From UBA1546 sp049302185 (lineage in GTDB: Bacteria; Nitrospirota; Thermodesulfovibrionia; Thermodesulfovibrionales; UBA1546), in contig JBAQLV010000010.1 in NCBI GenBank assembly GCA_049302185.1, forward strand, positions 53,760 to 117,759: a stretch of 64,000 bases of DNA, written 5' to 3'. Position 1 is the stretch's first letter. The number at the start of each line of letters is the position of its first letter. Made by a program: the position numbers and the translations under genes. The notes under the pieces are model-generated. The model made no database searches, was not told where the DNA came from, and saw only the letters and a program-made list of their open reading frames with translations. Below, piece by piece: positions 32,049-39,847 of this stretch.

Positions 32049-34252
32049 CGATTAAAGAACATATCAAGCTGATTATTAAGGCTGAGCACTGGGACCCCTT
32101 TCAAGCGCTTGGGATGCATGAAGTAAGAACGGAAGGCAAAAAGGCAGTAACAGTTCGCGCATTCATGCCTGATGCTGATAAGGCGTGGGTTGTTGATGCC
32201 GGCAAAAACAAATCCTATGAAATGGAAAAAACGAGCAAGGCAGGTTTTTTTGAGAAGGACTTTGAAAAAAGGAAAGATTTTTTCCAATATAAACTCAAGA
32301 TAAAAACATCCGATAACCGCATTGCTGAATTTTTTGACCCTTATTCATTCCTGCCTGTGCTTTCGGATTTTGACCTTCATCTTATAGGCGAGGGAAGCCA
32401 CTACAAGAAATACGAAAAACTCGGAGCCCACGTTATTGAGGTTAATGGGATTAAAGGCATTCATTTTGCAGTATGGGCGCCGAATGCGAAAAGGGTCAGC
32501 GTTGTGGGTGATTTCAACAACTGGGACGGAAGAAGGCATCAGATGCGCGTCCTTGGCTCATCAGGCGTGTGGGAGATATTTGTGCCGGGGCTTGATGAAG
32601 GAGAGGTTTATAAGTTTGAGATAAAGTCAAAGTCCGGTGAAATATTTCTGAAGGCAGACCCATATGCATTTTATTTTGAGGTCAGGCCAAAAAGCGCATC
32701 TGTTGTATATGACATAAACAGATACCGATGGAATGACAGCGAATGGCTTGAAATGCGTTCAGAAAAAAACTGGTTTGAATCTCCTGTCTCTGTTTATGAG
32801 GTTCACCTTGGCTCATGGATGCGTGTGCCAGAGGAAGAAAACCGTTTTCTCACTTACAGAGAGCTTGCTGATAAACTGATCGGCTATGTAAAGGATATGG
32901 GATATACACATATTGAACTCATGCCTGTAACAGAGCATCCGCTGGACGCTTCGTGGGGTTATCAAACAGTGGGGTATTTTGCTCCGACAAGCAGACACGG
33001 CGCGCCTGAAGACTTTATGTATTTTGTGGATAAATGCCACCAGAACAAGATAGGCGTTATCCTTGACTGGGTTCCAGCGCATTTTCCAAAAGATGCGCAT
33101 GGGCTTGGATATTTTGACGGCACAGCGCTCTATGAACATGCAGACCCGAGGAAAAGCGAGCACAAAGACTGGGGCACGCTGATATTTAACTACGGAAGAA
33201 ATGAGGTAAGGAATTTTCTGATATCAAGCGCGCTTTTCTGGCTCGAAAAATATCACATAGACGGTTTGCGTGTTGATGCTGTCGCCTCAATGATTTACCT
33301 TGATTATTCAAAAAAAGAAGGTGAATGGGTTCCAAATATATTCGGAGGAAGGGAAAACCTTGAGGCGATAGATTTCCTGAAAAGATTTAACGAAGTTGTT
33401 CACCGGCAGCATCCCGGCATTCTCACGATTGCAGAGGAATCAACTGCGTGGACAGGCGTATCAAGACCTACGTATCTCGGCGGGCTTGGCTTCAGCCTTA
33501 AGTGGAATATGGGATGGATGCATGACATTCTTGAGTATTTTTCAAAAGACCCTGTTTACAGGGAACATCACCACAGCAATCTTACGTTCAGCCTTCTTTA
33601 TGCCTTTACGGAGAACTTTATGCTCGTCCTTTCTCACGATGAGGTTGTGCACGGGAAGAGTTCAATGCTCGGCAAGATGCCCGGAGATATGTGGCAGAAG
33701 TTTGCAAACCTTAGACTGCTGTATGGTTTCATGTACGGACATCCGGGGAAGAAACTGCTTTTTATGGGAAGTGAGTTCGGGCAGTGGGATGAGTGGGACT
33801 TTGACCACAGCCTTGACTGGCACCTTCTTCAGTATGAGCCTCATCAAAAACTTCAGCATTATATAAGAGACCTAAACAGGCTTTACAGAACAAAGCCGCC
33901 GCTACATGAGGTTGATTTCAGTTATTCAGGCTTTGAGTGGATAGATTTTCACGATACAGAGCAGAGCGTAATATCATTTATAAGAAAGGGGAAAAGGGCT
34001 GACGATTTCCTTGTGTTTGTGTGCAACTTTACTCCTTTGCCGAGATATAATTACAGGATAGGCGTGCCTGAATCGGGTTTATATAAAGAGATTTTAAACA
34101 GTGATTCTGCCGAATACTGGGGAAGCGGAATTGGAAATACAGAGGGTATTTTATCAGAAAATATTTCATGGAATGGAAGGCCTTATTCTATAAGCATCAC
34201 ATTGCCGCCGCTGGCAGTTGTCGTATTCAAGCCTGACAGGCTAAAGAACTGA
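32045..34252 (+). CDS. glgB: 1,4-alpha-glucan branching enzyme
   Basis: Introduces alpha-1,6 branches into glycogen. The 735-residue protein has an N-terminal N1 domain, a CBM48 domain (HFAVWAPNAKRVSVVGDFN), a GH13 barrel with DAVASMIYLDYS (nucleophile Asp in GLRVDAVAS), TIAEESTAW (acid/base Glu) and LSHDEVVHGKSS, and a C-terminal beta domain. Length and layout match GlgB with full N1. No other glycogen genes are adjacent. Confidence 0.96.
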   Translation: MTIKEHIKLIIKAEHWDPFQALGMHEVRTEGKKAVTVRAFMPDADKAWVVDAGKNKSYEMEKTSKAGFFEKDFEKRKDFFQYKLKIKTSDNRIAEFFDPYSFLPVLSDFDLHLIGEGSHYKKYEKLGAHVIEVNGIKGIHFAVWAPNAKRVSVVGDFNNWDGRRHQMRVLGSSGVWEIFVPGLDEGEVYKFEIKSKSGEIFLKADPYAFYFEVRPKSASVVYDINRYRWNDSEWLEMRSEKNWFESPVSVYEVHLGSWMRVPEEENRFLTYRELADKLIGYVKDMGYTHIELMPVTEHPLDASWGYQTVGYFAPTSRHGAPEDFMYFVDKCHQNKIGVILDWVPAHFPKDAHGLGYFDGTALYEHADPRKSEHKDWGTLIFNYGRNEVRNFLISSALFWLEKYHIDGLRVDAVASMIYLDYSKKEGEWVPNIFGGRENLEAIDFLKRFNEVVHRQHPGILTIAEESTAWTGVSRPTYLGGLGFSLKWNMGWMHDILEYFSKDPVYREHHHSNLTFSLLYAFTENFMLVLSHDEVVHGKSSMLGKMPGDMWQKFANLRLLYGFMYGHPGKKLLFMGSEFGQWDEWDFDHSLDWHLLQYEPHQKLQHYIRDLNRLYRTKPPLHEVDFSYSGFEWIDFHDTEQSVISFIRKGKRADDFLVFVCNFTPLPRYNYRIGVPESGLYKEILNSDSAEYWGSGIGNTEGILSENISWNGRPYSISITLPPLAVVVFKPDRLKN

Positions 34253-34437
34253 TGATATTTTAAGAATGTTAACCTGAAAATATTGTGCGATTCCACTGCT
34301 TTGTGTGATATGATTTTATTATGAAAGAGCACATTTATGAGGTTGCTGTTTAAATGAATGAACGTCAGCCGAGAAGCTTGAACCTGTTTTTATGATATAC
34401 TTAAACTTCATAAGAAGGGTTGAAAGGGCAACATATT

Positions 34438-34722
34438 TTGGAGATTGATGATTTAATAATAACCGCTGAAATACTTGATAAACTCATATGGAAACATAAT
34501 GTCACCGAGACAGAGGTCAGGCAGGTTTTTCTTGACGCACCCAGATACAGGTTTATTGAAAAAGGCAGATATAAAGGCGAACATCTATATCTTGCTCTCG
34601 GTGTTTCTGATTCAGGGAGGTATCTATCAGTGTTTTTTATTTATAAAAAAGACAAGAATGCCTTAATTGTAACAGCAAGAGATATGACTGAGAAAGAAAG
34701 GAGGAGGTATGCAAAAAAGTAA
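34438..34722 (+). CDS. BrnT-like toxin of a type II toxin-antitoxin pair
   Basis: A small basic protein of about 95 residues: EILDKLIWKHNVTETEVRQV, RYRFIEKGRYKGEHLYLALG and TARDMTEKERRRYAK. This is the BrnT-like ribonuclease-toxin pattern (RelE-like fold). I chose TTG at 34438 (AAAGGG nine bases upstream) because it gives the family-like start MEIDDL; TTG at 34420 is the alternative. The downstream CopG-type gene overlaps it by 14 bases and should encode its antitoxin. Confidence 0.75.
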   Translation: MEIDDLIITAEILDKLIWKHNVTETEVRQVFLDAPRYRFIEKGRYKGEHLYLALGVSDSGRYLSVFFIYKKDKNALIVTARDMTEKERRRYAKK

Positions 34723-34981
34723 GAAAAGTGTAGAACCTATTCCTGATGAGTTCACAACACTTGTGGAAGCATCTGATTTCTGGGATACCCATGATATTTC
34801 TGACTACTGGAATAAGACAAAAGAGGTAAAGTTTCAGGTAAGACTGAAAAAAGAACCAAAATATGTTGCTATTGAAGAGAAACTTGCAAAAAAAGTTTTT
34901 AATATAGCAAAGAAAAAACATATTTCAACAGAGACGCTTATTAACCTATGGCTCAAAGAAAAACTACCTGCTGTGAAATAA
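34709..34981 (+). CDS. CopG/BrnA-like antitoxin
   Basis: A 90-residue protein matching the CopG_antitoxin family. It has PIPDEFTTLVEASDFWDTHD near the N-terminus, then a ribbon-helix-helix-like C-terminus (KKHISTETLINLWLKEKL). It should neutralise the upstream toxin and repress the pair's promoter. GGAGG at 34701-34705 precedes the ATG. Confidence 0.8.
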   Translation: MQKSKKSVEPIPDEFTTLVEASDFWDTHDISDYWNKTKEVKFQVRLKKEPKYVAIEEKLAKKVFNIAKKKHISTETLINLWLKEKLPAVK

Positions 34982-34982
34982 G

Positions 34983-35020
34983 GATTGTTCACAGTTCACG
35001 GTTCACAGTTCACGGATTGG
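34983..35020. repeat. tandem GTTCACR repeats
   Basis: Four units of the GTTCACA/GTTCACG type follow the antitoxin stop directly. Confidence 0.55.
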
Positions 35021-35053
35021 GGACAGGGTTTTTTGCTGTCAACAGGAGGTAGC

Positions 35054-35239
35054 ATGGGTTTTAATTTTGAAAAACTGGATGTTTACAAAGAAGCACTATA
35101 TTTTGCAAATGAGATCTATCAGATCACTAAACGGTACCCAAAAGATGAGATATTTGGGATAACGAATCAAATAAGAAGGTCGTCTACGTCTATAGCTCAA
35201 AATATTGCAGAGGGCAGTGGTCGAACAAAGAAAGAGTTT
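35054..35239 (+). pseudogene. truncated four-helix-bundle (23S rRNA IVP-type) protein
   Basis: From the ATG at 35054, NFEKLDVYKEALYFANEIY and QIRRSSTSIAQNIAEGSGR match the start of the four-helix-bundle/IVP family (normally about 120 residues). The family sequence ends at KKEF (residue 62), and the frame runs without a stop into a histidine-kinase gene, so half the protein is missing. Confidence 0.7.
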
Positions 35240-36502
35240 CCTCCTGAAAGAAGAAATGAGGCATGTGTGAAATGCCACGCTGCCGTGCGCGGCAACCTTA
35301 AGGATGTAGATATCTTTGTGAAATCACTTGAAAAGGATCATGAGAAGGACATAAAAGATTTTGATGCCTTCAGATTTTATGTGCTTGGATTTTTCTTTAT
35401 TGGAGCGGTTTTTATTGTGTTTTATATAAGGCAGAGCATTGTTATGCCTGTAGGAAGGCTTAAGGATGCAGCAAAAGAGATTGAAAAAGGAGATTTTTAT
35501 GTCAGGGTTGATGTAAAAACGAGCGATGATATCGGGACACTCAGTAAGACATTCAATGAAACGGCTAAGTCTCTTGATTTTCTTTTTAAAGAGGATATGG
35601 AACTTCTGCAGGAACTTGAAGAAAAAGTAAAGGAGAGGACGAAGGAGCTTGAGGGTGCAAACCTTGAGCTTCAAACCTTCAACAGAGAGATTCAGCTAAG
35701 GAGGGTTGAGGCTGAGGAGGCAAGGCTTTAGGCAGAGGCTGCAAGCAGGGCAAAATCAGAATTCCTTGCAAATATGTCGCATGAATTAAGGACACCGTTG
35801 AATTCAGTCATAGGCTTTTCAGAGGTTTTGACTGAAGGACTGGCAGGCGATATCACAGACAAGCAGAAAGAATATATTCAGGATATATGGGGAAGCGGGA
35901 AACATCTTTTGCGGCTTATAAATGATATGCTTGACCTCTCAAAGATAGAGGCGGGCATGATGGAGCTTGACCTCAGTGAAGTTGACATTAAAGAGCTTAT
36001 TGAGGGAACTATGCTGATGTTTAAGGAGAAGGCAATAAAACACAAAATTAAATTTACTTCTAACATCCCTGATGATATAGGGTCTGTGACTGCTGATGCT
36101 GTGAAGATAAAACGGGTGCTCCTGAATCTCCTCGGCAATGCCTTCAAGTTTACGGATGACGGTGGAGCCGTCTCTGTGCGGGCGCGGAGGATACATGATA
36201 CAAGATACATGATGCAGGATAAAGATATCATGTATCGTGAATCAGGCATCGTGCATCCCGACGGAAATTTCGATAAAATTTCCGTCGCTGACACAGGCAT
36301 CGGCATTTCCCCTGAAGACCAGAAGAGACTCTTTCAGCCGTTCCAGCAGCTTGAATCTACGCTTACAAAGAAATATGAAGGCACAGGACTTGGACTCAGC
36401 ATCAGCAAAAGGATTGTTGAATTTCACGGCGGCAGGATTTGGGCTGAGAGCGAGGAAGGAAAGGGAAGCAGGTTTATATTTGTAATACCGGTGAGGAAAT
36501 GA
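35240..36502 (+). pseudogene. broken histidine kinase with c-heme motif
   Basis: The frame continues from the IVP fragment: CVKCH at 35264-35278 (c-type heme motif), a membrane helix (FYVLGFFFIGAVFIVFYI), HAMP (MPVGRLKDAAKEIEKGD), then a coiled coil. An in-frame TAG at 35729-35731 interrupts it. In the same frame the kinase core follows: MSHELRTPLNSVIGFSEV (phospho-His), NLLGNAFKFTDDG, DTGIGISPEDQ and GTGLGLSISKR. Internal initiation at 35774 could still yield a soluble kinase core. The N-terminal sensor is truncated by fusion to the IVP remnant. Confidence 0.8.
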
Positions 36503-36888
36503 AAATATTGATTGTTGAGGATAATGAAGAGAACCTGAAGCTTTTTAATATCATAGTGGAATCCGGGGGACATACCACTATTCTTGCAAGGGACGGTGAA
36601 GAAACTGTTGAGACCGCTAAAAGGGAAATTCCTGACATCATACTTATGGATATACAGATGCCGAAGATGAACGGTATTGAGGCGGCAAAAATACTTAAAT
36701 CAGAGCAGTCCACTGCAAAGATACCGATAATAGCCCTTACGGCATATGCGATGATAGAGGAAAGAGAAAAATTGGGCGGAGAGTGGTTTGACGGCTACAT
36801 TTCAAAGCCGGTTGGTGTAAAGGACATTCTGAATGTAATTGATGAAATAACTCAGCAGAAAGGGGAGAGATACGATACCACGGACTGA
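36499..36888 (+). CDS. CheY-like single-domain response regulator
   Basis: A 129-residue receiver: IVEDNEENLKLF (acidic pocket), phosphoacceptor DIILMDIQMPKMNGIEA, ALTAYAM and SKPVGVKDI (Lys). This is the divK/CheY-type output often paired with membrane HATPase kinases. Its ATG overlaps the kinase stop by four bases. If the kinase is dead, this regulator may be driven by another one. Confidence 0.88.
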   Translation: MKILIVEDNEENLKLFNIIVESGGHTTILARDGEETVETAKREIPDIILMDIQMPKMNGIEAAKILKSEQSTAKIPIIALTAYAMIEEREKLGGEWFDGYISKPVGVKDILNVIDEITQQKGERYDTTD

Positions 36889-36901
36889 GAAAGGATATTT
36901 A

Positions 36902-38059
36902 AATGAGCCGATAGGCATTATCCTTCTTAATCTCGGCGGGCCTGATTCTATTCAGGCTGTAAAGCCGTTTCTTTACAATTTATTTTCAGACAGAAAGATA
37001 ATTCAACTTGGCCCTCCATTCCTTCAAAAACCGATTGCACGGCTAATCTCAACACTGAGGTCTAAAAAAACAGAAAGTTGTTACCGCCTCATAGGAGGCA
37101 GGTCTCCGATACTTGATATTACCAATGCACAGGCAAAGGCGCTGGAAGAAACGCTAAATCAGTTCAGCGTTCAGGGTTCAGCGTCAGAAAACTCCGAACT
37201 CCTAACTCCTAACTCCGAGAAATCCCCCCATCCCCCCTTTGTTAAAGGGGGGCGAGGGGGGATTAAAGTTTTCGTAGGAATGCGTTACTGGCATCCTTTG
37301 ATAGAAGACGTGATACCTCAGATTTATAATGATGGAATTAGAAAACTTATCGCCATCAGCCTTTATCCCCAGTATTCTCTGGCAACATCAGGCTCAGCGC
37401 TTGTTAAATTTAAAGAAGCTGTAATAAATACTTATCAGCCGGATAAAACAGAGGTTGAAAAAATGAATAGTTCTTTTGAGTATCATGGCAAGCCTTCTTT
37501 TACTGTTCACTATTCACTATTCACTATTCACTGTATTTTATCATGGTATGACCATCCGCTTTATATTAAGGCATTGGTGGATGTGATAAAGAAGGGGATT
37601 GAATCTTTTAACTCCAAACTCCAAACTCCAAACTCTGAACTTAATATCCACGTTCTCTTCAGCGCCCACAGCCTTCCTGAAAAGTTTATTGATGAGGGTG
37701 ACCCTTATGTGCGTCATATTGAGAGAACGATTGAAGAGATTGTAAAGCGGATACCAATAAAATGGCATCTGAGTTATCAATCCAAGAGCGGGCCTGTAAA
37801 ATGGCTTGGGCCTTCAACAGACGAAAAACTTAAAGAACTTGCAGGCAGGAATGTTAAGAATATTCTCATTGTCCCGATAAGTTTTGTATCTGACCATATT
37901 GAGACGCTTTATGAGATTGATATATTATATATGCAGATGGCAAAAGACCTCGGAATTAATCTGAGACGAACAGATTCCCTGAACACACATCCGCTTTTTA
38001 TTGAAGCGCTGAAAGATATAGTAATAAAAAACATGAAGGAGCTTGGTTGGACAGAATAG
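36902..38059 (+). CDS. hemH: ferrochelatase with damaged start and repeat insertions
   Basis: Inserts Fe2+ into protoporphyrin. Conserved: GIILLNLGGPDS, LIGGRSPI, FVGMRYWHP, LYPQYSLATSGSA, SAHSLPEKF (catalytic His) and SFVSDHIETLYEID (Glu). The frame is open from 36851, but no ATG, GTG or TTG lies upstream of the conserved part: ATG at 36903 is one base out of frame after an AAAGGA site. Three insertions enlarge it: LLTPNSEKSPHPPFVKGGRGG, VHYSLFTIHC, and SFNSKLQTPNSELN. Function is uncertain; the core residues are intact. Confidence 0.8.
   Translation, partial: NEPIGIILLNLGGPDSIQAVKPFLYNLFSDRKIIQLGPPFLQKPIARLISTLRSKKTESCYRLIGGRSPILDITNAQAKALEETLNQFSVQGSASENSELLTPNSEKSPHPPFVKGGRGGIKVFVGMRYWHPLIEDVIPQIYNDGIRKLIAISLYPQYSLATSGSALVKFKEAVINTYQPDKTEVEKMNSSFEYHGKPSFTVHYSLFTIHCILSWYDHPLYIKALVDVIKKGIESFNSKLQTPNSELNIHVLFSAHSLPEKFIDEGDPYVRHIERTIEEIVKRIPIKWHLSYQSKSGPVKWLGPSTDEKLKELAGRNVKNILIVPISFVSDHIETLYEIDILYMQMAKDLGINLRRTDSLNTHPLFIEALKDIVIKNMKELGWTE
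37161..37218. repeat. heptamer repeats in hemH, site 1
   Basis: GTTCAGC/GTTCAGG units and then AACTCCG/AACTCCT units, directly before the C/G palindrome. Confidence 0.6.
37221..37264. repeat. C/G-rich palindrome inside hemH (copy D)
   Basis: AATCCCCCC..GGGGGGATT outer arms, with inner CCCCCCTTT/AAAGGGGGG around GTTA. It is the same family as copies A-C. Confidence 0.88.
37504..37533. repeat. TTCACTA heptamers in hemH, site 2
   Basis: Four nearly perfect units of TTCACTA in tandem, coding VHYSLFTIHC. Related units recur near 23680. Confidence 0.7.
37608..37640. repeat. AACTCCA heptamers in hemH, site 3
   Basis: Tandem AACTCCA units coding NSKLQTPNSELN just before the catalytic SAHSLPEKF block. 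Confidence 0.65.
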
Positions 38060-39438
38060 TCATTGTAGGCGGCGGTATTTCAGGGCTTTCGCTATCCTAT
38101 GCGCTTCTTGAATCTAACCCATCAGCAGACGTAGTAATATTTGAATCCGAAAAAAGACCCGGCGGAAAGATATGGACAGAAAAAGTGAACGGTTTTCTCT
38201 GCGAAGGCGGAGCTAACGGTTTTCTTGACAACAGGCCAAAGACTTTAGAGCTTGCCTCAAAACTTCTGATTAATCCGCTGAGAAGCAGTGACGCAGCCAG
38301 AAAGAGATATGTTTTTTCTGGCGGGAAATTAAACATTCTGCCTGAATCTCCTTTATCGTTTCTTACTTCCGATCTCTTGAGCCTTTACGGACGCTTAAGG
38401 GTAATGTATGAGTTTTTCGCTCCAAGTCGGTACGACTCGCAACCGAGGGACAGCTCAGATGATGAAACCCTTGCTGATTTTGCAAGGAGAAGACTCGGCA
38501 AAGAAGCATACGAAAAACTCATTGATCCGATGGCATCAGGCATTTATGCGGGGAATCCTGAGTCGCTAAGCCTTAAAAGTTGTTTTCCAAAGGTATTCAA
38601 ACTTGAAGAGAAATACGGAAGCCTTATAAAAGGCATGATAAAACTGAAGAGAGAGGCTAAAAAATCAGGAAATCAAAAAATCGGAGCCGGCCCCGGAGGC
38701 ACGCTTACATCTTTTCACGACGGCATGGGAATGATGATAGATTCCATGAAAAATTCATTGAAGGAAAGACTCAGAGCCGGGAGCAAAGTAATCTCTGTTG
38801 AAAGGAAGAATAAGGGTTATGCTGTCCATCTCTCTGACGGCATGGTTGTAGAAGCTGAGATTGTTGTCATTGCATCTCCTGCATATTCAGCAGCGGAGAT
38901 TTTAAAAAATCTTGACAGGCATCTCTCATCGGTTCTTTCAGAAATAACGTATCCTTCTGTCTCTGTTGTGTGTTTTGGATACAGGAAAGAACGCATTGCT
39001 CATAAACTGGATGGATTTGGTTTTCTCATCCCATATAGGGAGCGCAGAAAAATCCTCGGTTCATTATGGGATTCAAGCATTTTTCCCGGAAGGGCTCCTG
39101 ACGGATATGCGCTTTTAAGGAGCATGGTGGGAGGCGCAAGGGCATCCGAGATTGCGATGCAAGATGACAGCAGGCTGATAGACATTGTGGCAGAGGAATT
39201 AGGGCATATTATGGATATAAAAGTTCAGCCTGATTTTGTAAAAATTTACAGACACGAAAAGGCAATTCCGCAGTATAATATAGGTCATGACAGGAAATTG
39301 AAAGCAGTTGACGAGATGTTATTAAAATACAGAAACCTGTATTTAACAGGGAATGCATACAGGGGAATAGGCGTTAATGACTGCATAGAAAATTCATATA
39401 AATTGGCAGGGACAATAATCAGAAAGGAGGAAATATAA
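38047..39438 (+). CDS. hemG: protoporphyrinogen oxidase (FAD-dependent HemG/HemY type)
   Basis: Oxidises protoporphyrinogen (or coproporphyrinogen) IX. It begins at a TTG (38047) overlapping hemH by 13 bases, with FAD motif VGGGISGLSLSYALLE, then GGKIWTEKVNGFLCEGGANG, DPMASGIYAGNP and C-terminal LTGNAYRGIGVNDC. Length 463 is normal. The unusual APSRYDSQPRDSSDD near residue 127 is coded by a 23-bp repeat also found in the M67 gene. It forms a haem-synthesis pair with hemH. Confidence 0.9.
   Translation: MDRIVIVGGGISGLSLSYALLESNPSADVVIFESEKRPGGKIWTEKVNGFLCEGGANGFLDNRPKTLELASKLLINPLRSSDAARKRYVFSGGKLNILPESPLSFLTSDLLSLYGRLRVMYEFFAPSRYDSQPRDSSDDETLADFARRRLGKEAYEKLIDPMASGIYAGNPESLSLKSCFPKVFKLEEKYGSLIKGMIKLKREAKKSGNQKIGAGPGGTLTSFHDGMGMMIDSMKNSLKERLRAGSKVISVERKNKGYAVHLSDGMVVEAEIVVIASPAYSAAEILKNLDRHLSSVLSEITYPSVSVVCFGYRKERIAHKLDGFGFLIPYRERRKILGSLWDSSIFPGRAPDGYALLRSMVGGARASEIAMQDDSRLIDIVAEELGHIMDIKVQPDFVKIYRHEKAIPQYNIGHDRKLKAVDEMLLKYRNLYLTGNAYRGIGVNDCIENSYKLAGTIIRKEEI
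38425..38447. repeat. 23-bp dispersed repeat inside hemG
   Basis: Shares CGACTCGCAACCGAG and GTCG with an inverted copy at 48931-48953, 20 of 23 bases identical. Both copies are in coding sequence but give different peptides. Confidence 0.6.
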
Positions 39439-39439
39439 A

Positions 39440-39670
39440 TTGAAAGAACAGGAGATAGCAGAGATTCTTTTAAAGGAAAACGAGGAGTATAAAAAACTTG
39501 GAGAGGAACATAAAAGTCTTGAAGGGGTGCTTGCAGAAATAGACAAGAAAGTTTATCTCACACCGGAAGGAGAGGTAGAGAGAAAGAGGATTCAGAAACT
39601 GAAACTTACAAAAAAGGACAGAATGGCAGAGCTTATAAGGGAATACAAAAAGAGCCATTCGCTGAATTAA
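39440..39670 (+). CDS. YdcH/DUF465-like small coiled-coil protein
   Basis: A 76-residue helical protein with heptad-like Leu/Lys/Glu spacing, YLTPEGEVERKRIQKLKLTKKD: the DUF465 pattern. The family is abundant and poorly understood. The start is TTG at 39440, with AGGAGG upstream, immediately after hemG. Confidence 0.8.
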   Translation: MKEQEIAEILLKENEEYKKLGEEHKSLEGVLAEIDKKVYLTPEGEVERKRIQKLKLTKKDRMAELIREYKKSHSLN

Positions 39671-39712
39671 ACCTGAATTGAGCGATTCTATACTCTGTAA
39701 TTCTGTCTTGTC

Positions 39713-39789
39713 TGTCATTCCGACTTGTTCGGAATCCTTCCTGCTTGTCAGGAATCGTCAGAAAGATGCTGGACAAGCCAGCATGACAA
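39713..39789. repeat. GTCATTCC-family palindromic element
   Basis: Starts GTCATTCCG and ends GCCAGCATGACA. Shares AGAAAGATGCTGGACAAGCC and following bases with the copy at 43524-43616. Confidence 0.7.
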
Positions 39790-39847
39790 AAAAGGGTGAG
39801 GGGTATTTTCGGGTCAATGACAGGAATAAGAAAGGGGTTTTGTTTTC

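Noticed and set aside
33396..33866. 156-codon ORF inside glgB
   Set aside because: Alternative frame of glgB; the GH13 motifs are in the other frame.
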